Part shown: positions 39,326 through 48,621 of the stretch, in pieces | Numbering within the stretch: the first letter of the stretch is position 1 | Layout of the letters: the number at the start of each line of letters is the position of its first letter | Source of the DNA: Diaphorobacter aerolatus | Lineage (GTDB): Bacteria; Pseudomonadota; Gammaproteobacteria; Burkholderiales; Burkholderiaceae_C | Direction: 5' to 3' | Length of the DNA: 64,000 nt | Assembly: GCF_014489535.1 (NCBI RefSeq) | Contig: NZ_CP060783.1 | Location: 1,798,001 to 1,862,000 of the forward strand | The notes under the pieces: generated by a model | Told to the model about the DNA's origin: nothing | What the model saw: the letters and a program-made list of their open reading frames with translations, nothing else | The model's database searches: none | Made by a program: the position numbers and the translations under genes

Positions 39326-39886
39326 TCAGCTACGCGTATTCTGTGCGACCTTCCGGGCCGTGGCTGAACCCGATGCCGCGCTGCGCACCAGCCCGCGCTT
39401 GAGTTCCTTGAGCAGCAACACGATCTGGCGCGAAGCATGTTCACACTGGCGGAAGGTGCGTTCGGCGTCCCCCATTTCACCCTGTTCGATCAAGGTGATC
39501 AGCTCGGCCGCCTTCAAATGAAAGTAGCGGTTGCGCAGCAGCAGCATGTCGTAGGTCGGCAGATGTCCCAGCGCCTTGCGGCCCGCGTCATGCAACCAGG
39601 CGCCCAGCTCGGAACTGCGGTCGTCGCAGATCACTTCCGGGCGCAACTGCTCATCGACCTGGCCTTCAAACGCGTGCCACAGCCATGGCAGCCAGCGTTC
39701 GTGGCTCACGATCAGCGCCTCGATGTCGAACTCTACGGAGAGGCGACTGACCTCATCGCCAAACGCCATCAGCTCGCTGGCCAGCAAGGAGGGCACGGTC
39801 GACCAATCCTCCGGCCTTTGCGCTGCGGCGCGACGCCTGGATGTCGATGAGTCCGTCGTCGAAAACAACCGTTTGATGATGCTCAT
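39326..39886 (-). CDS. CZB-like (chemoreceptor zinc-binding fold) protein with altered ligands
   Basis: 186 residues from ATG 39886, cytoplasmic, no membrane helix. Residues 55-135 resemble the CZB domain of diguanylate cyclases and chemoreceptors: HERWLPWLWHAFEG, then ELGAWLHDAGRKALGHLPTYD and NRYFHLKAAELI. In canonical CZB domains zinc is held by three His and one Cys. Here H62 and H123 are kept, but the Cys of CxLGxWL is Ser (S92) and the first His of HxxFH is Asn (N119). It may be a zinc-free structural relative. It is transcribed against the gsp operon between gspE and gspF. The assignment is by eye and moderate. Confidence 0.6.
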   Translation of the reverse strand: MSIIKRLFSTTDSSTSRRRAAAQRPEDWSTVPSLLASELMAFGDEVSRLSVEFDIEALIVSHERWLPWLWHAFEGQVDEQLRPEVICDDRSSELGAWLHDAGRKALGHLPTYDMLLLRNRYFHLKAAELITLIEQGEMGDAERTFRQCEHASRQIVLLLKELKRGLVRSAASGSATARKVAQNTRS

Positions 39887-40213
39887 ACCCTGCTCTCCCT
39901 CTCCACGTCGGATTCCATGGCATAGCAGTCGACACGTTCCGGTATCCATCGCCTCAAGTGAGCCATGTTAATTAACAATTGCATTATTTTTGGTAATTGA
40001 TTATACCTATTAAAAAGGCGATTTATTTCTGCTACCACCAACATGAAACGATTGTTGTGAAAGCCGGGTAGTCTAGAAAGTTAACCATTGTTTGCATATA
40101 CCTCGTTCTAGGTATACGAAGCTGATTTCGCGTCCTTTTGACAGTTATTCACAATTAGCCGGGCTCAATCCCTTTTGGCAGCGCGATCTTTTTGGTTCTC
40201 TCAGAATCAGGGC
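39887..40213. other. AT-rich divergent intergenic region with two palindromes
   Basis: No gene. The region from 39960 to 40170 is strongly AT-rich. It contains the 10-bp palindrome GTTAATTAAC (39967-39976), the string TTATACCTATT (40001-40011), which also occurs at 1341-1351, and the inverted repeat at 40097-40116. It must hold the promoters of the CZB-like gene (minus) and the luciferase-like oxidoreductase (plus). Confidence 0.6.
40097..40116. promoter_or_regulatory. Inverted repeat TATACCT-N6-AGGTATA, candidate operator
   Basis: Perfect 7-bp arms (40097-40103 and 40110-40116) around CGTTCT, centred about 107 bp before the oxidoreductase ATG. A second TATACCT half-site lies at 40002-40008. 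This symmetry fits a dimeric regulator. Confidence 0.45.
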
Positions 40214-41215
40214 ATGAGTTCACAATTTCGCCCCGCCCTCTCGATGCTCGATCTGGTTGCCGTTCGCCAAGGCGGTACCGTGGCCGACGCGCTGTCCATT
40301 GCCGTTCGCACGGCCCAACGCGCGGAGCAGTTAGGCTTCAAGCGCTACTGGCTCGCCGAGCATCACAACATGCCGGGCATTGCCAGTTCCTCCACCGCCG
40401 TGCTGATCGGACACATCGCCGGCCAGACCAACAGCATGCGCATCGGCTCGGGCGGCATCATGCTTCCCAACCATGCGCCTCTGGTGGTGGCCGAGGCGTT
40501 CGGCACGCTCGGCGAACTCTATCCCGGGCGCATCGATCTGGGTCTGGGCCGCGCGCCCGGCACGGATGGCCCGACCATGCGCGCGCTGCGCCGCGACCGC
40601 GTCGAGACCGAGGAGGATTTCCCGCGCGACGTCACCGAGCTTCAACACCTGCTCGGCCCCGCGCAACCCGGCCAGCGCATCACCGCCGTTCCCGGTGCCG
40701 GAACCAATGTGCCGATCTGGCTGCTGGGATCGAGCATGTTCTCGGCGCAACTGGCCGCTGAAAAAGGCCTGCCCTATGCGTTCGCCTCGCACTTCGCGCC
40801 ACGCTTTCTGATGCCCGCCATCGAGATCTACCGCGCGAACTTCAAACCCTCCGCAACCCTGGCAAAGCCCTATGTGATCATCGGCGTGCCGATGATTGCG
40901 GCACCCACCGACGACGAAGCGCAATATCTGGCGAGCAGCACGTTCCAGCGCGTGCTGAGCATTCTCACCAACCAGCGCGGACTGCTTCAGCCGCCGATTC
41001 AGGACTACATGCAGCAGCTCGGCCCGCGCGAGCGCGAGGCGATTGCCGACTTCCTCGCCATCGGCGTGATTGGCGGTCCGGAGACGGTGAAGGCGGGTTT
41101 CGCCAGGCTGGCCGAAGTGACCGAGGCCGACGAATTCATGCTGGTGAGCGATGTCTACGATCCGGCGCTGCGCTTGCGTTCGCTGGAGATCGCCGCAGCC
41201 GTCATGCGCGATTGA
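40214..41215 (+). CDS. LLM-class flavin-dependent oxidoreductase
   Basis: About 333 residues of the luciferase-like monooxygenase fold: [77 protein letters not shown] and [21 protein letters not shown]. This is the MsnO8/YhbW-type subgroup; the substrate is unknown and the cofactor is FMN with a reductase partner. ATG 40214 is preferred over a TTG 39 bp upstream that adds a stretch with no family match. It lies inside the gsp locus between gspE and gspF but has no known link to secretion. Confidence 0.88.
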   Translation: MSSQFRPALSMLDLVAVRQGGTVADALSIAVRTAQRAEQLGFKRYWLAEHHNMPGIASSSTAVLIGHIAGQTNSMRIGSGGIMLPNHAPLVVAEAFGTLGELYPGRIDLGLGRAPGTDGPTMRALRRDRVETEEDFPRDVTELQHLLGPAQPGQRITAVPGAGTNVPIWLLGSSMFSAQLAAEKGLPYAFASHFAPRFLMPAIEIYRANFKPSATLAKPYVIIGVPMIAAPTDDEAQYLASSTFQRVLSILTNQRGLLQPPIQDYMQQLGPREREAIADFLAIGVIGGPETVKAGFARLAEVTEADEFMLVSDVYDPALRLRSLEIAAAVMRD

Positions 41216-41327
41216 CGCTCGCGGGCGCCGCTGCGTCACGGCAACCGGCTACCATCAGGGCATTGGCGCCGTGCCACATGGTTTGTTTTGAACCAGCACG
41301 GCGCGGCTCCCATCCTGAAATCACCGC

Positions 41328-42557
41328 ATGCCCGCCTTTTCCTTTGAAGCACTGGACGCCGCAGGCCAGACCCGCAAAGGCACGATCGACGCCGACAGTC
41401 CCAAGGCCGCCCGCAGCCTGCTGCGCGCGCAGGCGCTCGTGCCGCTGGCCGTCGATGCGCTGGCCTCGAACACGCCCGCCGGGCAAGCACCTTCGTTCGG
41501 CCAGCGCCTGCTCACAAGGCCGGTATTCAATTCCACCCAGCTCGCGATCTGGACGCGCCAGCTCGCCGGGCTCGTGGTCTCTGGCCTGCCGCTCGAGCGC
41601 GCGCTCAGTGCGTTGAGCGAGGAAGCCGACACCGAACGCCAGCACCACCTGGTCGCTGCATTGCGCTCGGAAGTCAATTCCGGCTCGACCTTTGCCAAGG
41701 CGCTCTCTCAGCACCCACGCGAGTTTTCCGACATCTACTGCGCGGTGATCGGCGCTGGCGAACAAAGCGGCCATCTCGGCGAGGTGCTGGACAAGCTGGC
41801 CGACGATCTCGAACAGCGTCAGGCCCTGCGCGCCAAACTCATCGGCGCATCGCTCTATCCGGCCATCGTCACGCTGGTGGCCATCGTCATCGTGCTGTTT
41901 CTCGTCGGATACGTGGTCCCGCAGGTCGCCAACGTGTTTGCCGGAAGCAAGCGCGCGCTGCCAATGCTCACCGTCGCCATGCTCACCATCAGCGATCTGG
42001 TGCGCAACTACGGATGGCTGATGCTGGGCGGGGTCGTGCTGTTTGCGGTCTTCATGCGCACCGCCTTGTCGCGCCCCGGATTTCGCGCCATGTTCGATGC
42101 TTGGTGGCTCAATCTACCCATCATCGGCAGACTCGCGCGCGGCTACAACGCCGCGCGGTTTACGGGCACGCTGGCCATGCTCGCGGGCGCGGGCGTGCCG
42201 ATTCTGAAGGCACTGCAGGCCGCCGCCGAGACACTCAACAACCGCGCCATGCGTGCCGATGCGCTCGATGCACTGGTACTGGTGCGCGAGGGCGCACCGC
42301 TCGCCTCGGCCATCTCGCAGAAGAAACGCTTTCCGGGGCTGGTGTCGATGTTTGCGCGCCTTGGCGAGCAGACCGGCCAGTTGCCGCTGATGCTGCAGCG
42401 CGCCGCCAACCAGCTATCCACCGAAGTGCAGCGCCGCGCCATGCAACTGGCGACGATTCTGGAGCCGCTGCTGATCGTCGGCATGGGCATGATCGTGATG
42501 CTGATCGTGCTGGCCGTGCTCATGCCGATCATCCAGTTGAACCAGTTCGTGAAGTGA
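41328..42557 (+). CDS. gspF: Type II secretion inner-membrane platform protein GspF
   Basis: 409 residues: MPAFSFEALDAAGQTRKGTI at the start, two GspF repeats each with an Arg/Gly-rich motif (IWTRQLAGLVVSGLPLERAL; FTGTLAMLAGAGVPILKALQ), and three membrane helices (LVAIVIVLFLVGYVVPQVAN; MLGGVVLFAVFMRTAL; LIVGMGMIVMLIVLAVLMPI). It is separated from gspE by two unrelated genes, about 2 kb. The frame is intact. A 5'-nucleotidase gene follows after 24 bp. Confidence 0.94.
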   Translation: MPAFSFEALDAAGQTRKGTIDADSPKAARSLLRAQALVPLAVDALASNTPAGQAPSFGQRLLTRPVFNSTQLAIWTRQLAGLVVSGLPLERALSALSEEADTERQHHLVAALRSEVNSGSTFAKALSQHPREFSDIYCAVIGAGEQSGHLGEVLDKLADDLEQRQALRAKLIGASLYPAIVTLVAIVIVLFLVGYVVPQVANVFAGSKRALPMLTVAMLTISDLVRNYGWLMLGGVVLFAVFMRTALSRPGFRAMFDAWWLNLPIIGRLARGYNAARFTGTLAMLAGAGVPILKALQAAAETLNNRAMRADALDALVLVREGAPLASAISQKKRFPGLVSMFARLGEQTGQLPLMLQRAANQLSTEVQRRAMQLATILEPLLIVGMGMIVMLIVLAVLMPIIQLNQFVK

Positions 42558-42581
42558 CCAAAGGGAAGACACAGCCAAGCC

Positions 42582-43478
42582 ATGCCCATCACGCTCGATG
42601 ATCAGTTGGTGGTCGCGATTTCGTCTCGCGCGTTGTTCGACTTCGAAGAAGAAAACCGATTGTTCGACGCCGAGAACCCGCAGGCTTACATGCAACTGCA
42701 ATTGCAGCGGCTCGACACGCCCGCGCGCCCCGGCGTGGCGTTTTCGCTGGTCAAGAAGCTGTTGGCTTTCAACACCGAGGGCGTGCAGCGCGTCGAAGTC
42801 GTGATGCTCTCGCGCAATGATCCGGTCAGCGGCATGCGCATTTTCCGATCCACGCAGGCCGCGAACATCCCGCTGCAACGCGGCGTGTTCACGCAGGGCG
42901 GCGCGCCGTTCAAATACCTGCGCCCGCTCGGCGCACACCTGTTCCTTTCGGCCAACGCACAGGACGTCACGCAGGCCCTGCGCCTTGGCCATCCCGCTGC
43001 ACACGTGTTCACCGACTCGGTGCGCGCAAGCGACTCGCATCCGCACGAGGTGCGCATTGCATTCGACGGCGATGCCGTTCTGTTCTCCGACGAGGCCGAG
43101 CAGGTCTACCAGCGTGACGGCCTCGAAGCCTTTCAGCGCCATGAACTGGACAAGGCCACCCAGCCGCTGCCCGGCGGCCCATTCAAACCACTGCTCGCGG
43201 CGCTGCACCGCCTTCAACAGGCAAGCAGCCAGGGCATGCGCATCCGCACCGCACTGGTGACGGCGCGCAGCGTTCCGGCCCACGAGCGCGCGATCCGCAC
43301 CTTAATGGAATGGAACATCGCAGTCGATGAGGCCATGTTCCTCGGCGGTCTTGAAAAAGGCCCCTTCCTGCGCGAATTCGAACCCGACTTCTTCTTCGAC
43401 GACCAACCCGGCCACGTCCAGTCCGCCGCCCGCCATGTCCCCGCGGGCCACGTAAGCAGCGGAATCGCGAATCCTTGA
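42582..43478 (+). CDS. 5'-nucleotidase, PF06189-type family
   Basis: 298 residues. The sequence matches the cytosolic 5'-nucleotidase family seen in bacteria: VVAISSRALFDFEEENRLFD, GVAFSLVKKLLAFN, VEVVMLSRNDPVSGMRIF, VRIAFDGDAVLFSDEAE (the HAD-like second acidic motif), and FEPDFFFDDQPGHVQSA near the end. These enzymes dephosphorylate nucleoside monophosphates. No signal peptide. It lies 24 bp after gspF and may be co-transcribed with it, though functionally unrelated. Confidence 0.88.
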   Translation: MPITLDDQLVVAISSRALFDFEEENRLFDAENPQAYMQLQLQRLDTPARPGVAFSLVKKLLAFNTEGVQRVEVVMLSRNDPVSGMRIFRSTQAANIPLQRGVFTQGGAPFKYLRPLGAHLFLSANAQDVTQALRLGHPAAHVFTDSVRASDSHPHEVRIAFDGDAVLFSDEAEQVYQRDGLEAFQRHELDKATQPLPGGPFKPLLAALHRLQQASSQGMRIRTALVTARSVPAHERAIRTLMEWNIAVDEAMFLGGLEKGPFLREFEPDFFFDDQPGHVQSAARHVPAGHVSSGIANP

Positions 43479-43882
43479 AGCGGGGCTCCTCTCCTCGGTT
43501 CTTTCGAAGCACTGCGGAAGCCACTTTGGGAAAACAACCAACGACCATTCGCCGAAAATCATATTGGACGAACGGTTATCAGCGGAGCACCCCTATGCAG
43601 AAATGGATTTCGATAGCAATAGATCCAGATATTTGATGGGCACATGCATGCAGAAAGATGATGTTGTCGCGACTCGTTACGAGCGATGCACCAAGAAGGA
43701 ACTGGACGCGCTTCAATGAAAATCGAGGCGAAGCATTTTCAACACATCTTGGCCTGAGTCGGCTGTTCAGCGAATCTGAAGAATCGCTCAGCAAATTGCA
43801 TCAATGCGGCTCTCTGCGTACCTAGACTTGTTTTCATCAAGTCATTGGGTCCGAGTTGCTCAGAATGCCAAACCGCTTCGCT
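43479..43882. other. Gene-free 404-bp stretch between the nucleotidase and the LysR gene
   Basis: Lower GC than the flanks. Small frames occur on both strands (for example a 71-codon one on the minus strand at 43579-43794) but none shows a recognisable domain or a ribosome site. A short palindrome TGCATGCA occurs near 43645. It could be decayed coding sequence or the left edge of an acquired block. Confidence 0.5.
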
Positions 43883-44773
43883 TCAAATCGCTTCACGCAC
43901 GTACGAAAGCAATTGCTGCGCTACCGGAGACAGTGCGCGTCCACGAACGTTAATGATGCTGATGTCTCTGATCAGTCCGTCATCCGTCAAATTGATAATC
44001 TTCAACGGAAACTGCGCAGCGGTTTCTGCGGCGATCTTGGGGGCTATTCCGATCCCCAATCCCTCGGCCGCCATCGCTATCAGCGTTTGCATCTGCTGCA
44101 CCTCGTATTGCACGTTCAGCCTGACTCCCGCTGTTCTTGCGGCCGCATCTACCGACTTTCTTACCGCTGCAAAACTCGACAACATGACACACGGAACTCC
44201 CGCGAGGTCGGCGAGCGACAGTCGATTCAATTTGGCGAGCGGATGGGTTCGCGGGACCAGCGCGCACAAAGGATCGTGCAGCAGCGTCGTGAATTCAAAG
44301 TCGGTCGCGTTGCTGGTTGCGGGCCCGATCCCGAAATCCACTTCTCCGGCCTGAATCAGCTTGAGGATGTCCTCCAGCCCGACTTCCCGCAGCCGGACGG
44401 TCACTCGCGGATAGGCCTTGCCAAATCGCGCCAGCACGTTCGGCAACAGGGTACAGGCCACGGTCGGCGACGAAGCGAGAGAAATCAGTCCCTGCCGCAA
44501 GACGGCGGCGTCGCGCAATTCCAGCAGCCCGTGATCGAGATCCGTCAACGCCTGACGGGTCTTTTCCAGCAAATATGCGCCTTCAAGAGTCAATTCCACC
44601 GAGCGTGTGGTCCGCCTCAGCAGCGTCAGGCCAGTTTGATCCTCCAGTTGCTTGACCTGCATGCTCACCGCAGATGGCGTGCGATTCGATGACTCCGCCG
44701 CCTTTCGAAAACTTTTGAGTTCCGCGACCAGCATGAAGGTCTGCAACAGCTTGAGGTTGACGTTTGCGGACAT
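43883..44773 (-). CDS. LysR-family transcriptional regulator
   Basis: About 296 residues. The N-terminal helix-turn-helix is NLKLLQTFMLVAELKSFRKA, then SNRTPSAVSMQVKQLEDQTG; the C-terminal effector domain shows QGLISLASSPTVACTLLPNV and a GEVDFGIGP segment. It is divergent from the Bug-type binding protein gene, the usual arrangement for a regulator that activates an uptake-and-degradation operon in response to its substrate. I use ATG 44773 (MSANVNLKLLQTF); an in-frame ATG at 44785 adds four residues and would leave only 34 bp to the next gene. Confidence 0.9.
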   Translation of the reverse strand: MSANVNLKLLQTFMLVAELKSFRKAAESSNRTPSAVSMQVKQLEDQTGLTLLRRTTRSVELTLEGAYLLEKTRQALTDLDHGLLELRDAAVLRQGLISLASSPTVACTLLPNVLARFGKAYPRVTVRLREVGLEDILKLIQAGEVDFGIGPATSNATDFEFTTLLHDPLCALVPRTHPLAKLNRLSLADLAGVPCVMLSSFAAVRKSVDAAARTAGVRLNVQYEVQQMQTLIAMAAEGLGIGIAPKIAAETAAQFPLKIINLTDDGLIRDISIINVRGRALSPVAQQLLSYVREAI

Positions 44774-44819
44774 GGCAACAGACATCTTATGTGACAGCTT
44801 TCAACACAAAAGGAGACAT

Positions 44820-45796
44820 ATGAAAAATCGCCGTGCCCTTCTGGCTTGCGCAGCACTGCTGGCGGTCACGCCTGCAATGCGCGTCGTTGCGCAGAGCAGC
44901 TATCCGACCAAGCCCATCAGGCTCATCGTCCCGTTTCCACCGGGGCAGTCTAGCGACATTCTTGGCCGCGTGATCGCAGAAGAACTGCATGCGACGCTTG
45001 GGCAACCCGTCGTCGTAGACAACAAGGCGGGCAGCGGCGGTGCCATCGGCATGGAGATCGCGGCGCGCTCTGAGCCCGACGGCTACACACTGCTTACCGC
45101 CAGCAGTGGCCCCATGGCCATCAATCCCAGCCTCTACCCCAACCTTCCGTATGACCCCATCAAAAGCTTTGCGCCCATCATGAATGTCGCCGCGATACCG
45201 CAGGTTCTGGTGGTGTCCGCAGAGTCTTCATGGACCGACGTAAAGCAGTTTGTTGCGGCCGCCAAAGCATCGCCAGGCAAACTCACGTTTGGCTCGGCCG
45301 GAGCCGGATCGACCCAGCACCTCACGATGGAAATGCTCCGCTCGCGTCTAGGTCTGGAGATGCTGCACTCGCCATACAAGGGCGCTCCCCAGCCATCAAC
45401 GATTTGATGGGTGGTCACATTCAGGTGCTGTTCGATTCGCTTCCTTCCGTACTCAGTTTCATCAAATCAGGGAAGCTGCGCGCCATTGCGGTTTCCTCTG
45501 CCGAGCGCTCACCGTTCCTGCCCGACGTCCCGACGATTTCGGAAACGGTGTCTCCCAATTTCAAGACCATGGCCTGGATCGGCATTGCTGCACCTGCGGG
45601 GACGCCAGCGCCCATCGTCCAAAAAATCAACGCTGGACTCTCGAAAGCCATGGCGACTCAAAAAGTGAAGGATCGGCTGAACTCCCTCGCATTCAGCCCC
45701 GTCGGAGACACGCCGGAGCAATTCAGCCAATACATCAAATCGGAGGTCGGGAGTTGGGCCAAGGTCGTCAAGGACTCCGGCACAAAGCTCGACTGA
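44820..45796 (+). CDS. Bug/TctC-family tripartite tricarboxylate transporter binding protein (frameshifted)
   Basis: A periplasmic binding protein of about 325 residues. The signal peptide is MKNRRALLACAALLAVTPAM ending near VVAQ. Family blocks: YPTKPIRLIVPFPPGQSSDI, VVDNKAGSGGAIGMEIAARS, PDGYTLLTASSGPMAINPSL, LPDVPTISETV and WIGIAAPAGTPAPIVQKINA. One C is missing in CCCC at 45387-45390: restoring it joins HSPYKGAP to PAINDLMGGHIQVLFDSLPS. AAAGGAGA precedes ATG 44820. Bug proteins often act as orphan receptors. It heads an operon with a CitE-like lyase and a CoA-transferase. Confidence 0.92.
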
Positions 45797-45823
45797 TTCA
45801 CCATCCATCACAAAGGGATTTGA

Positions 45824-46809
45824 ATGACTGCAACCACCGGTTCGCCGCGAAACAAGAGACTCCAGCGATCAGAACTCGCTGTGCCCGCCACGTCGCCGCG
45901 ATTCTTCGAGAAGGCCGTACAAAGTGCGGCCGATGTCATCTTTCTGGATCTGGAGGACGCTGTCGCCGACAGGATGAAGGACGGCGCGCGGGCCCAGGCC
46001 ATCGATGCGATCAACAACCTGGACTGGGGAAATAAAAGCATTGCGGTTCGTGTCAACGGACTCGATACCCCGTGGGCGCTCAAAGACATCGTCGACGTGG
46101 CCCGCATGTGCCCGCGACTGGACATGATCTTGCTGCCCAAGGCCGGCTCGGCATTCGACGTACAGTTCGCTGCGCACCTGCTCACTTTGGTCGAGCGCGA
46201 AGAAAAAAGAGACAAGCAGATCGGTATCGAGGTGCTGATCGAAACCTCTCTTGGTGTCGCCAATGCCGAAGAAATCGCCGCCTCGTCCCCGCGCCTTGAA
46301 GCAATGATCTTTGGCGTTGGGGACTACACGGTGGACATGCGAACGTTCGACACCGTTTTCGGCAGTCCGTCCCAGCGCTATTCGATGCTGACATCACCCA
46401 ATGGCGACGGAGTTCGCGAGACGCACTGGAACGATCAATGGCACTTCGCGATGGCGCGCATCGCGAATGCCTGCAGAGCCAACGGAGTTCGTGCCATCGA
46501 CGGACCCTTTGCCGACTTTGGTGACACCGACGGATACATCGCATCCGCGCAACGTGCAGCCGCACTGGGCTTTGAGGGAAAGTGGGCCATACATCCGTCG
46601 CAAGTGGATCTCGCCAATACCGTATTCACACCGACCCAGACACAAAAGGATTGGGCAGCCCGAACCTTGAAGGTGCTGGACGAAGCGGCTGAACGCGGTG
46701 ACGGGCGGTGGGTGACAAAGGCGTGCTGGTCGATCTGGCCCACGCCAAGTTGGCAAGATCCATTCAGAGTCGGCTGGATCACATTGCCTCGGCCTCCACA
46801 AAGCGTTGA
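45824..46809 (+). CDS. CitE/HpcH-type acyl-CoA lyase (frameshifted in this sequence)
   Basis: About 328 residues of the HpcH/HpaI aldolase fold as in citrate lyase beta and malyl- or citramalyl-CoA lyase. Motifs: ELAVPATSPRFFEKA, VIFLDLEDAVADRMKDGAR (metal-ligand acidic residues), AVRVNGLDTPWALKDI, ILLPKAGS, IEVLIETSLGVANAEEI and FGVGDYTVDM, then GKWAIHPSQVDLANTVF. One G is missing at 46703-46705; restoring it gives the C-terminus GAVGDKGVLVDLAHAKLARS. With the CoA-transferase it suggests degradation of a C4-C5 dicarboxylic acid; the substrate is not evident. Confidence 0.87.
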
Positions 46810-46821
46810 CACCAGCTTGTT

Positions 46822-48038
46822 ATGGCAGAGCTCACTCAAACACAGAATTCCGCGTTGCACGGCGTGCGCGTACTGGATATTGCAACCTTTCTGGCTGCTC
46901 CATTCTGCGGAACCATCATGGCCGACTTCGGGGCGGAGGTCATCAAGATCGAACAGCCCGACGGAGGTGATCCGCTGCGCCGCTTTGGCACACCTGCAGT
47001 GGACGACGACACTTTTGTGTGGCTCAGCGAGGCACGCAACAAACGCTGCATCACGCTCGATCTGCGCACCGAACGAGGCAAGGCCGTTTTTTTGAAACTG
47101 GTCGAAGTATCGGATGTCGTTCTGGAGAATTTTCGCCCCGGGACTCTGGAACGCTGGGGACTGGGATTCGATGCACTGAAGGCGGTCAATTCGCGCATCG
47201 TGCTACTGCGCGTGAGCGCCTACGGTCAAACAGGGCCGTACAGGGAAAAACCCGGATTTGCACGGGTTGCACACGGCTTTTCTGGTCTGGCAAATCTCGC
47301 GGGCACCGAGGATGGTCCACCGGTGGTGCCGGGATCTACCTCACTTGCCGACTACGCGGCAGGCATGTGGGGTGCCATTGGCGTACTGATGGCGTTGCGA
47401 GTTGCCGAAAAATCGGGCGTCGGGCAGGTCGTGGACATCTCGCTGTATGAAGCGATCTTCAGACTGCTCGACGAAATTGCGCCGGTCTACGCTCGCCTAG
47501 GTGAGGTCCGCAAGCGCATGGGGCCCGATGTATCGCACGTGGTACCGCATGGTCATTGGCAGACGGCCGATGGCAAGTGGGTCGCGCTGGCGTGCTCCAG
47601 TGACAAGATTTTCGAGCGCCTCGCTGTTGCCATGGACCGGGCCGACCTCGTGGCTCCAGGCACCTACGACACCAATGCTCGCCGATTGAAGGGTCGCGGT
47701 GTCATCAACGGTGCCATCGCCGAATGGATGGGGGCATGGAACAACAGGAGGCCATCCAACGATGCGATGACGCCGGCGTTCCCTGCGGACCCATCATGGC
47801 GATCGACGACATCTTCAACGATCCCCAATATCGGGCTCGCGGGAATCTGCTGGAAGTTCAGGACGAGCGCGCCGGCGATGTCGTCGTGCCAGGATCGATT
47901 CCGCTGCTCACGGAAACGCCGGCCGTTTTTCATCATCTTGGTCGAGCCTTGGGCGCTGACACGGACTCGGTACTTACCGCCCTTCTGGGTCTCGGCCCTG
48001 ACGAGATTCGGGCCTTGCGCTCAGGCAACGCTATCTGA
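46822..48038 (+). CDS. CaiB/BaiF-family (class III) CoA-transferase (frameshifted in this sequence)
   Basis: About 405 residues. Blocks of the family: LHGVRVLDIATFLAAPFCGT, ADFGAEVIKIEQPDGGDPLR, RNKRCITLDLRTERGKAVF, VLENFRPGTLERWGLGFDAL, and the catalytic Asp in STSLADYAAGMWGAIGVLMA. A G is missing in the run at 47730-47734: restoring it joins IAEWMG to GMEQQEAIQRCDDAGVPCGP. It activates an organic acid by moving CoA from a donor such as succinyl-CoA, and would supply the CitE-like lyase encoded 12 bp upstream. No hydratase gene is present nearby. Confidence 0.9.
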
Positions 48039-48078
48039 TCGACCCGGGCCTCTGTGCACGCCGCGCAGCAGAGAACGC

Positions 48079-48576
48079 CTACAGAAACCGGCTCAGCAGT
48101 TTGCGCGAGTGCTTGTCCAGCGCGTTTGAATCGCGCACGCGAAACTGGAGGCCGTCGCTTGCGGTGATCAGCAGATGCGTGCGGCCTTCGAGTTTGCGGA
48201 TGTCTTCTTCCGCCTTGAGCACCAGATCGAACGGGCCACGGTCGGTTTCCACGGTCCAGGTGCTGGGTGTCGCGAACGTCGATACGTTGAGAATCCGCTG
48301 AATGGTCGGCACGAATTCGCGGGCCGCGAGTTCGTCTTCGATGAGCTGGCGCTGGTCGGCCGACAACTGATCGATGTGATCGATCCAGATGAGTTCGTGG
48401 CCGTCGGTGCCGAACAGCGAGAGGCCCTCGTTGGGCGCGCTGATCGGGTAGGCACGCACCGGCAGCACGCCCACATGCTCGACGCCATCGGACGCGCGGC
48501 GCAGCGTGAGGCGACCGTGGGCGTTGCGCGAGAGTTCGAAGGCGAGGTTCGCCGGGGTCTGGCTTTGCAATGACAT
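48079..48576 (-). CDS. DUF1854-family protein of the cyanophycin locus
   Basis: 165 residues from ATG 48576 (MSLQSQTPANLAFELSRNAH). Typical DUF1854 parts: GVLPVRAYPISAPNEGLSLF, ELIWIDHIDQL, AAREFVPTIQRILNVSTFAT and WTVETDRGPFDLVLKAEEDI, then HLLITASDGLQFRVRDSNAL. The function is unknown. As far as I recall this family is annotated as a cyanophycin metabolism-associated partner of the ABC transporter encoded directly upstream (46 bp gap, same strand), and the locus here has that layout. Confidence 0.88.
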   Translation of the reverse strand: MSLQSQTPANLAFELSRNAHGRLTLRRASDGVEHVGVLPVRAYPISAPNEGLSLFGTDGHELIWIDHIDQLSADQRQLIEDELAAREFVPTIQRILNVSTFATPSTWTVETDRGPFDLVLKAEEDIRKLEGRTHLLITASDGLQFRVRDSNALDKHSRKLLSRFL

Positions 48577-48621
48577 GTTGTCTGCGCTCTTTCTGTCTTT
48601 CTTGAGTCTCTAGCTGGCTGC

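Noticed and set aside
43579..43794. 71-codon frame in the gap before the LysR gene
   Set aside because: No recognisable domain or start signal; left as gene-free.
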